From assembly GCA_009760855.2 (NCBI GenBank), contig WPIO01000088.1, forward strand, positions 732,001 to 796,000: a DNA stretch of 64,000 bases, read 5' to 3'. A program made the position numbers and the translations under genes. This stretch comes from Cristatella mucedo. Taxonomy: Eukaryota; Bryozoa; Phylactolaemata; Cristatellidae. This document shows, one piece after another, positions 22,502 to 34,984 of the stretch (positions are counted from its first letter, which is position 1; each line of letters starts with the position of its first letter). Below the pieces are notes generated by a model. That model did not search any database and was not told the DNA's origin. It worked only from the letters and a program-made list of their open reading frames with translations.

Positions 22502-22721
22502 CTGAAAAGAAGCTGAATGCGATTTTGATTGCTTTGTAGTCATCACTTAAACTTGCAGTGTCATGATAGCTCATTCACATTTCACGTATAATGAATTAAA
22601 TATCTTTGCCGCAAAAATTCTGGCTGAGACTTAGGAGTATATGATATGGGCTTGAAGGATTAAATTTCCAGTATGCTCTAGGTTCAAGACCCGACTCGGA
22701 GTGACCTCGCTCGTTTAATAA

Positions 22722-22770
22722 TTAAATAATAATAATAATAATTCACTTGATAAATCGCCCTCAGAGAACT

Positions 22771-22853
<83 letters not shown>

Positions 22854-23905
22854 GGTGCTTTACATTTGCTGTAAAGTGAAATGCAATTGAATGGTAAGTA
22901 AAATCATGCTTGAAAAACAAACGAAATGAATAATATGATTAGGGTGACATGCACAGGGTCAGCATGCAAATGTGGTTAGTGGCAGCATGCACAGTGTCAG
23001 CACGCATAAGCACATCAAGGACGAATCACAGGGACCCACTAAATGCTGTCCTTAATAGGTGTGTTTTTAAGTTTCTTTTAAATGTGGTCAGGTCATGGGA
23101 TGTTCTGACGCAGGTCGGGAGGGAGTTCCAGGCTTTGGGAGCATACGAGCTAAATGCATGGTCTCCAAAGGATTTAAGGTTTGTACGAGGTATTTCCAGA
23201 CTGTTGGATTCCGAAAAGCGGGTCGTACGATGCTTGGCCTGATGGGGTAGTATATCTGACAGATAGGCTGGAGCCATAGAATGAAGGGACTTAAAAGTGA
23301 GCGACAAAACCTTGAAGTCAATCCGTTGCTTGACCGGTAGCCAGTGCAGGTCGGCGAGAAGTGGAGTAATGTGGCAACTGCAACGCTCACGGCAGACAAG
23401 TCTAGCTACCGAGTTTTGCACCAGATGCAATCGCCTGATCACACATGCAGGTAGGCCAGTAAGCAGTGAGTTGCAGAAGTCGAGACGGTATGTCACGAAT
23501 TCATGAACCAACTTACATGTGGTATCTTCATCTAAACAAGCCCGAATTTTAGCAATGTTATGAAGCTGAAAATAGGCGAATTTGACTGTGGAGCTGATAT
23601 GGTCGTCTAACGAGAGGTCGCTTTGGAATATGACACCTAGATTTTGAGCTGATTCAACTGGAGATATGCTGGCAGAGCCAATTTTGAGGGTCAGCCTTTC
23701 CAATCTCTGGATCACACTGGGTTTGCCCATAACTAGTAAGTTAGTTTTGTCATCGTTTAGTTTAAGAAAATTTGCTGCCATCCATGTGCGGATGACATCA
23801 ATACATGCAGCTAGTGAGTTTAGAGAATTTGAGGTGCTCTAAGGCTGGGAGGGATCAAAGCAAAGGTACAACTGAGTGTCATCCGCCTAGAAGTGAAAGC
23901 GTTTG
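22722..23905 (-). mobile_element. CR1/L2-like LINE with (CT)n growth in its tail
   Basis: The minus-strand element keeps a 251-codon RT C-terminal frame (AANFLKLNDDKTNLLVMGKP onward). Its tail carries a 77-base (CT)n at 22777-22853, exactly where other copies read aatctctctctaggcgc. It is 5' truncated near 23905. Confidence 0.9.
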
Positions 23906-23999
23906 GCCTGTGCTTCTCTCAAAAGCTCTCTTAATTGGGTTGAAGCCTGAATTTTACAGCGAAATGAAAGCAGCCCTATCATATGCAATGGTTATCGCC

Positions 24000-24155
24000 T
24001 TGCTGATTTGGCCCAGTAGCTTAGGTTCTCACCTCGAATCAAGGTCAAGATTAATGTATTTGACGACCGGGCTCGTGGGCTCGAGCTTCGTGGCATTTTC
24101 TCAGCACCTGAGTAGAGATCATACTCTCTTATGGTGCTATAAAAATGAACTACGT
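24000..24155 (+). mobile_element. tRNA-like SINE, second family
   Basis: It has a B-box-like gctcgtgggctcgagcttcg and an ending cttatggtgctataaaaatg. It resembles 60170-60345 and, in reverse, 26105-26253. Confidence 0.55.
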
Positions 24156-24259
24156 GTATTTATATTTATTTAAGATTGTGTGTTGCTTATGGATATATGT
24201 ATACATTTATATAAAATTATTTAATCAAAGATAAAGATTACTGCTTGAATATTTTATCA

Positions 24260-24540
24260 AACAGCGATGTAAGAAATCACTTTTGATACTTCCAAGAAAA
24301 TGGGTCGATGGTAACCTTCAAAGACGGTAAGCTAGTACTACATTTATCACTAGCTATAACAGAAATTATTACTAATACTTAATTTTTATTGCACCCTAAG
24401 AGTTCTTTATCTCTCTCCACGCTCCTTACATGTGCTGTCTAGGAAGCATGCCATCTGGTTGGGAATAAAATGCACTGTGCCAGAACGCATTAGCAAATAA
24501 AGGGCAATTCAAACGAAGGGAGCAAATGCTGTGACGAACA
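24260..24540. repeat. Block 2 counterpart of 3230-3530
   Basis: It shares the cttcaaagacggtaa and gctgtctaggaagcatg words, in the same order, with block 1. It lies between linker exon B and a LINE in the same relative place as in block 1. Confidence 0.6.
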
Positions 24541-24589
24541 CGTGGTTGTATATTCATCTTTTTTATTGTCCTTAGTAAGGGTATGTTGC

Positions 24590-25740
24590 AATCCTTCCTT
24601 GCCCTCCAGTACGTCAAATTCTGTCAACTATCTTGCAGCATGTATTGATGACATTCGCACAAGGGTGGCAGCAAACTTTCTTAAATTGAATGATGATAAA
24701 AACAACTTACTTTTTATGAGAAAACCAAGCATGATTCAATTATTGGAAAAGCTGACCCTCAAAATCGACTCTGCCCGCATATCTCCTGTTAAATCCGCAC
24801 GAAATATAGATGTCGCGTTCCAAAGTGACCTTTCATTGGACGACCACGTCAGCTCCTCAGTCAAGTCCGCCCACTGTCATCTACACAACGTTGATTCGGG
24901 CTTGTTTTGAGAATGATACCCTATCTAAGTTGGTCAATGCATTTGTGACATCCCGACTTGACTTTTGTAGCTCACCGCTTGCTGGTCTACCGGCCTGTGC
25001 GCTCAGGCGCTTACAGCTAATGCAAACCTCTGCAGCTAGGCCTGTCTCTGTCGTGAGCGTTGCAGTTGCCACGTCACACCACTTCTCACCGACCTTAACT
25101 GGCTCTTAGTCAAGCTACGCATTGAATTCAAGGTTTTGTCGGTCACTTTGAGGTTCCTTCGTTCACTGCTACCAGCTTACCTATCAGATCTTCTCCCCAC
25201 GAGGCTAAGCATCGTACCATCCACTGTTCGAAATCTTGCTGTTTTCCCATACCTCGTATAAACCTCAAATCCTTTAGAGACAGTGCATTTAGTTTGCATG
25301 CTCTCAAAGCCTGGAACTCACTCCCGACCTGTGTCACGACATCTCCTGACTTAATCACATTTAAAAAGAAACTAAAAACGCATCTATTTATGACAGCACT
25401 TAGTGGGTCCCTGTGATTTGTCCTATAATAATAATAATAATAATGCACTTGAAAAAGCGCCCTAAGAGAACTCAGTTTCTTCCTAGGCGCTTTACATTTG
25501 CTGCAATGGGAAGTTCCTATACGTGCTTATGTGTGCTGAAATTGTTGCATGTTGCTACTAATTACATTTGCATTGTGACCCTGTGCGTTTCACGAATAAG
25601 CACGTTATTCTTGTTGTTTATTAAGCATGCGACCACTAACCACTTAATCGTGCTTCATTTGGAGCCATTGTACAGCGCCTAGAAAGACATTGAGTTCTCT
25701 GAGGGCGTTTTATCTAAATGTCACTGTTACAATTATTATT
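24590..25740 (+). mobile_element. CR1/L2-like LINE, shared by both blocks, with nested tail
   Basis: The degenerate plus-strand RT C-terminal half (NFLKLNDDKNNLLFMRKPSM region, then RLDFCSSPLAGLPACALRRL) is followed by the 3' untranslated region. At 25425-25515 an antisense tail of the same family is inserted. The shorter block 1 copy (3605-3925) lacks that insert. Confidence 0.85.
25425..25515 (-). mobile_element. LINE tail fragment nested in antisense
   Basis: About 90 bases start with (ATA)n and contain gcgctttacatttgctgcaa. The surrounding LINE reads continuously when it is removed (gtcct joined to ctatacgtgcttatgtgtgc). Confidence 0.8.
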
Positions 25741-26104
25741 AATATTATAACTGATATATAAATATCAGAAAAATATTTATGCCAGTCCACAAATTATTTT
25801 GCTTAATCGACCATAGATCTTTACATTTAAACAGCATGCATTAAAATCTACCGCTTGCCTATACAGCAATTGGAAGGTCTCACATCAAAGTGACGACGAG
25901 CTATCACATTAATGTTTATAATATGAACTGTTTTAATTTAGCTATAACTCTACTGTGAATAATGTAGACCTTATATATTAAATTATACGAATTTAAGTGG
26001 AATTATATAATGAGTTGAGCACACTATTTGGTACTCAACTGAAAATAGGACGGGATAATGAACATTCTGCATTGCATTCAATAATAATGACGACGACATA
26101 CGGT

Positions 26105-26253
26105 AACCCTATATAAATATACAAATCATTTGTATAGTGCCATAAGATAACATAATATCCATCGAGTAGTTTCACGTATGCCTCGGGCCTTGAGCCCACG
26201 ACCTCGATCAGACCTTGGTCGGGGCGAGCACCTTAATCAGTGGACCAAACTTT
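26105..26253 (-). mobile_element. tRNA-like SINE, second family
   Basis: The minus strand reads tggtccactgattaaggtgc (A-box region) and aggtcgtgggctcaaggccc (B box), ending in tatggcactatacaaatg. It is absent at the matching place in block 1 (near 4300), so it inserted after the duplication. Confidence 0.6.
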
Positions 26254-26954
26254 CTCTGCACGTCCCATGAGGAGCCATTTTCGAAAGAGCCAAGCACATT
26301 GACTAAAATGTCGCCTATACTAGCACCCGGAAACGGCTGTAGGAGAACGGCTAGCGATGGGTCGATGTCGAGCAGTGCCCTAACCAAGCTGCTCCCCCTC
26401 CCAGCTCAGGATCACGTGGCCCCGGCATCAACGATCAGTTCTCTGGAATTGGCTGTTCCTTACGGTCTTATAACAGCCAATAGCTGGCGAGTGTTTCGCT
26501 TTCCGTTGCTTCGAAACAAATCCGGCGTGCAAGCTATTTTCGAGTCGTCGTGGCCATGCTGATGAATACCTCTTCCTTTCGCTTTGTTGTTCCCAATACA
26601 TGACAGGCCGAGATTGAGAACCGCAAGCAAGCAGTCAATCACAAGCACCCAATCGCAAGCAGCCGATTGCTAGTAGCCGATCGCAGGCAGACAATCAATC
26701 GTGGCTGCAATTCTCCTAAGAGAAAAGTGAATAGAAACTTGGAGACGATGAAATAAGCGGAAAAAGCAAGAAAAGCAAACGAAGATCGCGTGCTCTTCAA
26801 AAGGAATGAAATTGAACTAGAAAAATTTCTCTTCACACTGCCAATGCCTTCTTAAGCTGTCACTCGTACGCATAGCTGGTCGGCATCTTGATGGTGGTGT
26901 CTGCTGCCAGCAGCAGCGCATAAGAGAAAAATTGCCACTCGCGACGTTCGCTAC

Positions 26955-27206
26955 CTTTCTTTGATATCGTCAGCACGTTGGGGGCTCTTACAAGTCTTTG
27001 ATCGGCCGCCGCTTCCAGACTGCAGACGCCGCTCTCAGTGGAATACTGCATCACCAGGCACTGCTCACCAGCGGCGACGCACCGACGCGAGCAGGCGGCC
27101 AGGTCACGTGCCAACGCGTCCAGTGACCTCCAAGGACGAAAGGATACCTTCGTGCCTCCGTCCGAGGGACGAACATTGAAGCGCTGGATCCTGGACGGCT
27201 GTAAAC
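26955..27206 (-). CDS. Gene 2, PAN/Apple-like domain exon
   Basis: The exon is 252 bases, with acceptor at 27207-27208 (cgcgtcacctag|) and donor at 26953-26954 (aagaaag|gtagc), phase 1 at both ends. The cysteine pattern ACSRRC, EQC and GVCSLE and the MQYSTESG turn are those of the gene 1 exon. Only scattered substitutions separate them (for example V for A after CL). It forms the N-terminal extracellular head of the predicted 744-residue protein, joined after the signal peptide and before linker B. Ligand unknown. Confidence 0.8.
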
Positions 27207-27310
27207 CTAGGTGACGCGTAAAGCGACGACGATTTTGAGGCAAGCATCGATTGAGGCAAGGTCCGGCAGATGCCCTCTGCATGTTGCCGCGGATAGGAGA
27301 CTGAGCTCAC

Positions 27311-27359
27311 ATAGAGACGCCGTCAGCACGGTCGCGAGAGAGATCGCACGCAGTGGCAT
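27311..27359 (-). CDS. Gene 2, signal-peptide exon with start codon
   Basis: ATG at 27359 begins the same 16-codon hydrophobic leader as gene 1 (MPLRAISLATVLTASL). The phase 1 donor ctctat|gtgag and a 104-base intron lead to the PAN exon. The two leaders are identical at the protein level. Joined with the PAN exon, exons B, D and C and the tectonin exon, the coding length is 2235 bases including the stop. Confidence 0.7.
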
Positions 27360-27460
27360 GGTCTTGATCATACAAGCTTCCTAATGACTGCATTAGCAGT
27401 AGAGTCGAGCGATCAGCAGGCTTGAATGTGGCTATCCGAGCTTTGTGAAGCTTGAAGACT

Positions 27461-27467
27461 CTTTATA
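27461..27467 (-). promoter_or_regulatory. TATA box of gene 2
   Basis: The minus strand reads gctataaagag, about 100 bases upstream of the ATG and in the same position as in gene 1. The flanking sequence for several hundred bases upstream is also conserved. Confidence 0.5.
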
Positions 27468-27589
27468 GCCGCATATCTACTTTCCTCTTTCAAGTCTTGT
27501 GTTTGCTAAGAACTCAATGCCCTGCCGGCGAAATGCGTCATCGGCTTTCGGCGTTATTAGCCTCGTTCGGTACGGCAATGGCTCTCAGG

Positions 27590-27640
27590 AAATGGGCTGG
27601 CATAAAAGTCGCGTTCCCTTGCTCCGTGGTAAAAGCATCC
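27590..27640 (+). promoter_or_regulatory. Conserved upstream element, block 2 copy
   Basis: ggctggcataaaagtcgcg is identical to the block 1 copy at 5590-5640. Here it is followed within 40 bases by gtaaaagcatcc. Its direction and target are uncertain. Confidence 0.3.
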
Positions 27641-28475
27641 TTTTTACAATACACTTAAAATACACTTGAGCTCACCATTACCGTGCCACCGGACACGAAG
27701 GTCATTTACGATATTTGCCAGAGCTACGTCATCGTCGGTCGATAATCTGTCGGCATGTCGAGCTACGACAAGTGGCCATCTTGAGTACCTTTTTCGATCG
27801 GTCCTAAAGTGTGGCCATCGTGACTGATGGCTGCCACCAAGCGACTGCATTGACTGAGCTCTTGCGTCGGTGAATTCGCTCGAGCCCGTGAGGCGGGTAA
27901 GCACGCACGCACAGTGAAGGCAACGGTGCATTCAGAAAAAATTGAGTCATATAAGAGGTTCAAGACTAACTCCCTTCATTTTTAACGCGTTTAGCCGAAT
28001 AAAGCCGTTATCGACGAATGCCTAAATACACCTTCACAAGTAATAATACTGCAACCACTAGTGCATTTGCATATCGCCTTTGGAAGAAGTCAATCTCTTG
28101 CTACGCATTTCATGTAAATCTAGAAAAGCAGCGTGCGAGCTGCTACTGTGTGCGTGGATTTGGTGGCTCCATGTTTTCCGGCTTCCCATCAGAGCGCTCT
28201 CTAAATGTGGAGGCTCGATACAATGAGCCGGGTCGTCCACCGGAGCAGGCAGGAGCCTGCCCGATGGAGATTGCTTTACGAAGAAAAGCCGTTATTGCAT
28301 TCGCACTGAAATAAATTATAATTATATATTAAAAATCAGAAGTTAATCGCAAACCCTTGGTTATTGATACTTATGAACCGAGGTTGCACATGGTTATTTG
28401 CTTTTTAGACCTCGACTAACGTGCAAGATGGCTCCAGATAGACATAGACATATATGAATAGATTCCATGTATGCG

Positions 28476-28660
<185 letters not shown>

Positions 28661-28869
28661 ATGTGCATAGTATTCAGAGTATCTCCACGCCCGGGTCACG
28701 TGCCTGGGTAGGGGCAGCTTACCGGGTTCACAGGGAATGCAATGCCGAGTTCGACCGCAGAGATGACGCAGAGTTCGACCACAGAGATTGACACAGACCC
28801 CTATGGGCAGCTGCTAGCGTATGACTGGCTGTGCCAGCATGACAAGGAGAGCTACTGCGTATCCGGTCA

Positions 28870-28965
28870 CAAGCACACGCACACACACACACACGCACGC
28901 GCACGCGCACACACACACACACAAACGCGCTCGCGTACGCACGCGCACACACATATACACATCCG
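28870..28965. repeat. CA/CG-rich simple repeat
   Basis: An irregular alternation of cacaca and cacgcgcacg with interruptions. No gene is supported. Confidence 0.85.
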
Positions 28966-29062
28966 TAATAGTTCCGTCAAAGAAGACAACGCTGCGATAT
29001 CTTACCGCTTGAATAAAGTGTGCCCTCTTGCGGCGTGACAAAATGTCTTGCTTTAATTAATA
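28966..29062 (+). repeat. TA-flanked interspersed repeat (copy 2, partial)
   Basis: It matches 6805-6916: aatagttccgtcaaagaaga, then a gcgatatcttaccgcttgaa word. The head (cactgcc...) is missing or replaced by simple repeat. Confidence 0.55.
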
Positions 29063-29160
29063 GAGATACATATATAAGTAAGTGAGGCCAACGCGACCAA
29101 CGCGCCACCTGCTGGCGGCGGTTGCTGCTGCAGCGCGTGAGGGCTCCGGGGCTTATGAAT

Positions 29161-29880
<720 letters not shown>

Positions 29881-30028
29881 TCATCGAATGAGCTGTTTGG
29901 GTTGAGTAACGATCTTGGTTATTTTGGTTTAATTGCGAGACAATTCCTCCGAAGTCCCCCAACGAGCACGCCTCAAATAGGTAGCATTGGTAGAGACTAG
30001 TGCAAAACTTATACAAACCATTTGCGGA

Positions 30029-30467
30029 CTAGCTGCTGGGGCCTGAACGGCAGTGGTTCTCCCGTCTTACACATAGGTTAAGTAGTTGGATTACCTCTTT
30101 TGCACCAGTCGTGTATTGATCTAGTAGTTGGATTACCTCTTTTGCACCAGTTGTGTATTGATCTACGTAGAAGCGACTGACGTCAGCTTCTGCATCATTA
30201 ACGTGAGCAGTAAACATCCCCAGCTTGACGGATTTTCAGCAGCATGCGGACGGTGACTGCGGAGCGAAAGACGCTAGGGTGTAAATCGGAATTAGAAAGC
30301 TTCACTGAAGATGCGTTTACAAGATGCAATACCTCCCATTTCACGCCTGGCGGTATCCCATTGGCAACGTCAATTGCCGCGGCGTAACAAGCAAGCTGAC
30401 GCGTTTCTGTCCGTTGCAGAATATTTCCGGAAATAAAAGTTCTTGCATCACCTAAGACTTTTTTCAA
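30029..30467 (-). pseudogene. Frameshifted open stretch of unknown product
   Basis: Two overlapping minus-strand frames read as one peptide if one G of a GGGG run near 30220 is ignored. The first part contains TFISGNILQRTETRQLACYA and HPSVFRSAVTVRMLL. The second has a 14-codon block (DQYTTGAKEVIQLL) present twice in tandem. A possible phase 1 acceptor (aagtcttag|gt) lies near 30450. The text is protein-like with no repeat bias, but no family is recognised. It may be a decayed exon between genes 2 and 3, or a gene with one sequencing or genomic indel. Confidence 0.3.
30082..30166. repeat. 42-bp tandem duplication
   Basis: Two copies of gtagttggattacctctttt and the following 22 bases, nearly identical. 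It encodes the doubled 14-residue block in the minus-strand frame. Confidence 0.9.
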
Positions 30468-31214
30468 ATTTATCCTTTTTATTTTGCTGCCGTAGCCCGT
30501 AAGAAATTACGCGCCTAAGGACATCTAAACGCTGCTGGGTCTCCCACGCCGGAGGCAGCGTTAGATATGCCGGCGTCTAGTAACCCGCATGTTAGTAACG
30601 ATCGTGCGTACCTATTACTGCTTCATTATCGTAGTTAAATTGCATTCCTAGATGTTAACGTTGTCTCTAAGATCCGTTAATTATGCATTATCAAAAGAAA
30701 AGTGCCCCGCCGACGCCGCGGCGGCGACGGCGGGCAGCTAAGACGCCGCTCCGCAGGCGGCAGCGAAGCGAGCATCTAGTACGTTCTAGTACGTTCTAGT
30801 ACGTTTTACCACGTTCCGCTCGTTTCGTATTCCTCGCTCGGTGGTTCCTTGGTTGGCATGTCTCGAACCGCTCTGCGCATTTTTCCTTAAGCGTCATTGT
30901 GGGAATCTCTTCAACTTAGCGGTCCTCGGGAATGTTATAACTCCGGCGGTCCAGCTGTACGCTTGTCTTTGGAATCCTCGCTCAATGTGCAATATACCAT
31001 AGTAATAAGCGACCTTACTTCCAAAAAAGGTCTCGACCTGCTCGCCTTGACTTAAACTTTGTTCAAATCGTGAAAAATCTTTAAAAAAAATAGAGACGCT
31101 ACCTCGGCTGTTTCCTTCTTCTTTCAAAGCCCGTCTAGACGGATCAAAACTGGAAGCGGATTGTTGCTATTATGTGCGCTCGAACTTTGAATTTAAGCCA
31201 TTTGCAGTACCCTT
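30468..31214. other. Spacer, partly GC-rich, no gene called
   Basis: A ctagtacgtt unit is repeated three times near 30776-30806, after a GC-rich stretch (30710-30770). A minus-strand frame at 30894-31127 reads like protein (SRFEQSLSQGEQVETFFGSK) but has no splice or family support. Confidence 0.3.
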
Positions 31215-33890
31215 TTAGCATTCTTTCGAATCTTCTGTTTTGATTTCAACCGAAAACAAGCTGCTGACGGTGGCAATAGTCTATCGCCCACCAGGTACCA
31301 AGTCATCACTGATCTCAGATTTATCTGATCTCATTACGATTCGGTAATTCAAGAAAATGACCTTTACTCGTTATGAGTGATTTCAAAATTCATTGTTATA
31401 ACTTATCTGACGCCTCCAGCTCTGAGTTTCTCCCAATGACAGACTCATTGTCTCTTGTGGCTCATGTGCATGGCCCTACTCACACCTAGGGTCACACACT
31501 CGACTAAATTTTCTCGTACAACACTGCACTTTTTCATTACCAATCATTACCAAATCCTGCTTATCTGACCACATGCAGACCTCATTCAGTCTACAGTGTA
31601 TGCCTTCTTCCACCTCATCTAAAATCACATGTAAATCGCGAAACCTCAAGACCCTTGAAATCGAGGCTTTCCGTGCTGGACTATTTGCTTCACATCTGCT
31701 GCTCAATCCTCCCTCCGACCTGTTATCATTGGTAGGTTGCTACAACACGACACTAGCTGACATTCTCAACGAGTTTGAACGTCTGACAAAGCTCACTGTG
31801 CGCCATTGCCCTGACGGCCTATGTTTTACCAAAGACATAAATCTAGGTAGGTTTATTATGCGAAAGCTTGAAAAAGCCTACAAAAAATCATGACTGACTG
31901 TCCGTCGAAAGGCATACGAAAACTAGTGTAGATCGCACCTATCGATGATGATAAGAAGAATAATAACGATGCACTTGATGAAGCGCCCTCAGAGAACTCA
32001 ATCTCTCTCTGAGCGCTTTACGTTTGCTGCAAAGGGAAACGCGATCGAATGGTGCGTGTTATCACGCTTGATAAACAACATGAATTACATGGCTAGGGCT
32101 GACTTGCACAGGGTCGACATGCAAGTCTGGTTAGTGGCAGAATGTACCGTGTCAGCACGCACAAGCACGTAAAGGACAAACCACGGGAACCCACTAAATG
32201 CTGTCATAAATATGTACGTTTTAATTTTCTTTTTAAATGTGATAAAAGTGTTTAAAGTCAGAGAATGGCGTGACGGAAGTCGGGAGTGAGTTCTAGACTT
32301 TGGGAGCATACGAACTAAAGGTATGGTCTCCAAATTATTTAAGGTCTGTATGAGGTATAGGTCAACAATTAGATCCCTAAAAGCGGGCGGTGCAATGCTT
32401 AGCCTGGTCGAGCAGTACATCTGATAGGTAGGCTGGAGCCAAAGAATGAAGTGACCTAAAAGTGAGCAACAAAACTTTGAAGTCGATCCGTTGCTTGCCT
32501 GGTAGCCAATGCAGGTCGGCGAGAAATGGTTTGATGTGGCAACTGCGACGCTCATGACAGACAAGCCTAGCTGGAGAGATTTGCACCAGCTGTAAGCGCC
32601 TGATTGCACATGCCGGTAGGCCAGCTAAGGACAAGCCTAGCGTCTACAAGAATATTGTTGAATCACAGATGCTCAATCCGAAATTGCTAATGTCTACAAT
32701 CAATCACCTCATTAACCGCTCCGAGGTTAGCTTCTGACCTAGAGATGCCTGTGATGATCTAGTTGATCGCTTCCCATGCTTCTTGGTCAACAAGATAGAC
32801 AAGATCAGAGAGTCCATCCCTAAGATGGAAGCACCCCTTTGGAATTGTGCTCCACAATTTCATGCAGCACCTCATTTTTGCTTTAAGCAGGTAATTAGTG
32901 ACCTCCTCCTGAAGCTCGTACCCCAATCACAGAAGACATCTAGTCCTCTGAATCCCATTCCCACTGTCCCCGACTTTGCGATGCATTCATCTGCTGCTGC
33001 CATGTATAAGCAACAGCATAAATATGTCATCAACCTCACGTCATTTCCCAGCACCTCTCAATAAGGCTTTAGTCAGGCCACTTCTCAAGAAAGCGACACT
33101 AGACCAACAGAACTTGAGCAAAGTCCGCTAGGTTTAGCTTCAACCGTTACTATCAAAGACACTTGGACGTGTTGGACGTGTAGTGGCGGACCAGCTGAAC
33201 TCATATATTGAAGCTTCAAACCTTCCTGATAAGTTCCAGTCTGATTTTATAGCTTAGCCACTCTACAGTGTAAGTATTGCTTTTGATGTATAACGACCTA
33301 CTTATGAATGCAGACATAGATTGAATTTCTCCGCTTTTTTGCTCGATATTTCGGCAGCTTTTAACACTATCGATTACCGAGTCCTTCTTGAGCACCTCTC
33401 CTCTAGCCTGGGCATCACTGGCACTGGATGGCAATGGTTGAGGTCCTATCTCAGTGGGTGACTCCAGAGTATTGACGTGAACGGACACGGACAAGATCCT
33501 ACAAGGAACCTCTGAAACGTGGGAGGTATCGGTGCTTAGTCCCGTTCTTTTCACTGTTTATACTGTCACGCTTGCCGATGCGATTGCTAAGCACAATCTA
33601 GGCTTTCACTTCTATGCAGATGACACTTTGGTTACAGATGACACTTTGGTTGTACATCTGCTTCGATCCCTCCCAGCCCCTCGAGCACGTCGAACTGTTT
33701 CCACTCCCTTGCTGTATGTATTGATACATCTGCACATGGATGGAAGCAAACATTCTTACATTGAATGATGAGAAAATCAACTTACTATTTATGGGCAAAC
33801 CGAGTGCGATTACGAAATTAGACAGGTTAACCCTCAAAATTGGCAATGCCAGTATATCTCCAGTTGATGTCCTATTATGTAATGTATCCC
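31215..33890 (+). mobile_element. CR1/L2-like LINE with endonuclease, split by an antisense copy
   Basis: The endonuclease part reads LLTVAIVYRPPGTKSS and MSDFKIHCYNL. After the nested element (31941-32632) the RT resumes with VESQMLNPKLLMSTINHL and continues to YADDT-like and INLLFMGKP text near 33800. Stops and shifts abound. It is the best view of the upstream half of this LINE family in the window. Confidence 0.85.
31941..32632 (-). mobile_element. Antisense LINE 3' copy nested in another LINE
   Basis: The tail at 31941 (aagaagaataataacg) and RT C-terminal codons (LADLHWLPGKQRIDFKVLLL) lie on the minus strand. The host LINE resumes directly at 32633, so this is the younger insertion. Confidence 0.85.
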
Positions 33891-33934
33891 CGTCTGTAAC
33901 TCTCCAAAGTCATAAAGACTATTTGGGTGTTACG

Positions 33935-34550
33935 CATGAGATTTTTGTATAGCGCACTCACAGCCTAAGCGGCTTTTGGTACGCATTCGGTAGCCAACAG
34001 ACGTCGTCTCACGCAGCAAAGAGAAATTGGGAAGCGTAGCCCAGTCTGGACAGCAGTTGAGGTAGTGAGTAGCATGGAAGTAGCAGCTCAGGACTGCTGA
34101 AAAGTATGAGCCATAGTCGGCAGCAGGAGAGTAGTTGTCGTTGCCTAAGAATTGTGGAAGCGAGTTCCACAGTCTACGACCTGCAGAGCTAAAGCTTCTA
34201 ACGCCAACGGTCTTTAAGCGGAGGAATGGAGCAGCTAATTTATTGTCCACAAATGACCGGAGGGCGCGAAGAGGCTGAAACTGATGCAGCAGTTCAGCTA
34301 GTACGAAGGAACCATGCCGTGGTGGGCCTTGTGGGTCAGCGTAAGAACTTTGCTCTGTATCCGTTGCTCAACCGGCATCCATCCTAGCTCTTTTAGCAGA
34401 GGAGACACGTGCTCAAACCTCTGGGACTTGAAGACTAGCCTTGCAGCCATATTCGTAGTTAGCTGCAGTGGCCTAATTACTTTACTTGGTAGCCCAGCCA
34501 AAAGGGAATTACAATAATTAAGCCGAGGCACAACTAAGGAGCTAGTTGAA
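33935..34550 (-). mobile_element. Second LINE family (B), 3' end
   Basis: The minus-strand RT C-terminus reads RLNYCNSLLAGLPSKVIRPL, then AAPFLRLKTVGVRSFSSAGR and RLWNSLPQFL. It ends with gccgcttaggctgtgagtgc and a tatac/acaaaa terminus at about 33945. The same terminus ends the copy at 56225-56660. Confidence 0.8.
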
Positions 34551-34554
34551 TTTT

Positions 34555-34800
34555 TTGCAAGCCACTGTTCATCCTTTATGTGTTTATGCGTGCTGAAGCT
34601 GTTTGTGCTGCCACTATACGAACTTGCATGCTGACCCTGTGCATGTCATCCCTAACCATGTTATTATTTTATTTTGTATAAGGAGCTTGCTACCACAGAC
34701 CATTCGATCGTGCTTCCTTTGTAGCAAATGTAAAGTGCCTAGAAAGAGATTTGGGTCTCTGAGAGTGATCTATCAAATGCATCCTTGTTATTATGATCAC
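34555..34800 (+). mobile_element. LINE 3' tail fragment
   Basis: The family A tail (tgtgcttatgcgtgctg-like start, aaagtgcctagaaagagatt near the end) terminates at ttgttattatga. No coding part remains. Confidence 0.75.
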
Positions 34801-34984
34801 ACAAGCATAGGTTCCCTGTTAGAAGGTTCGGTGAGTGCACAACGATAGTAAGCTTGAAACATTGAGAGCTGGCTGCTCTGCTAATTTTAATACAGTAAGC
34901 TATTCCCAAACAATGTAGAGAGCTAAAAGCGACCTGGTAAGTATTGATACAAATCCGTCTGCGTTCAATTGAGTCCACGTGAGT

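Noticed and set aside
23026-23781. Host gene encoding a 251-residue protein
   Set aside because: The sequence is the C-terminal part of the LINE reverse transcriptase and matches the copies at 44.9-45.8 and 62-62.8 kb.
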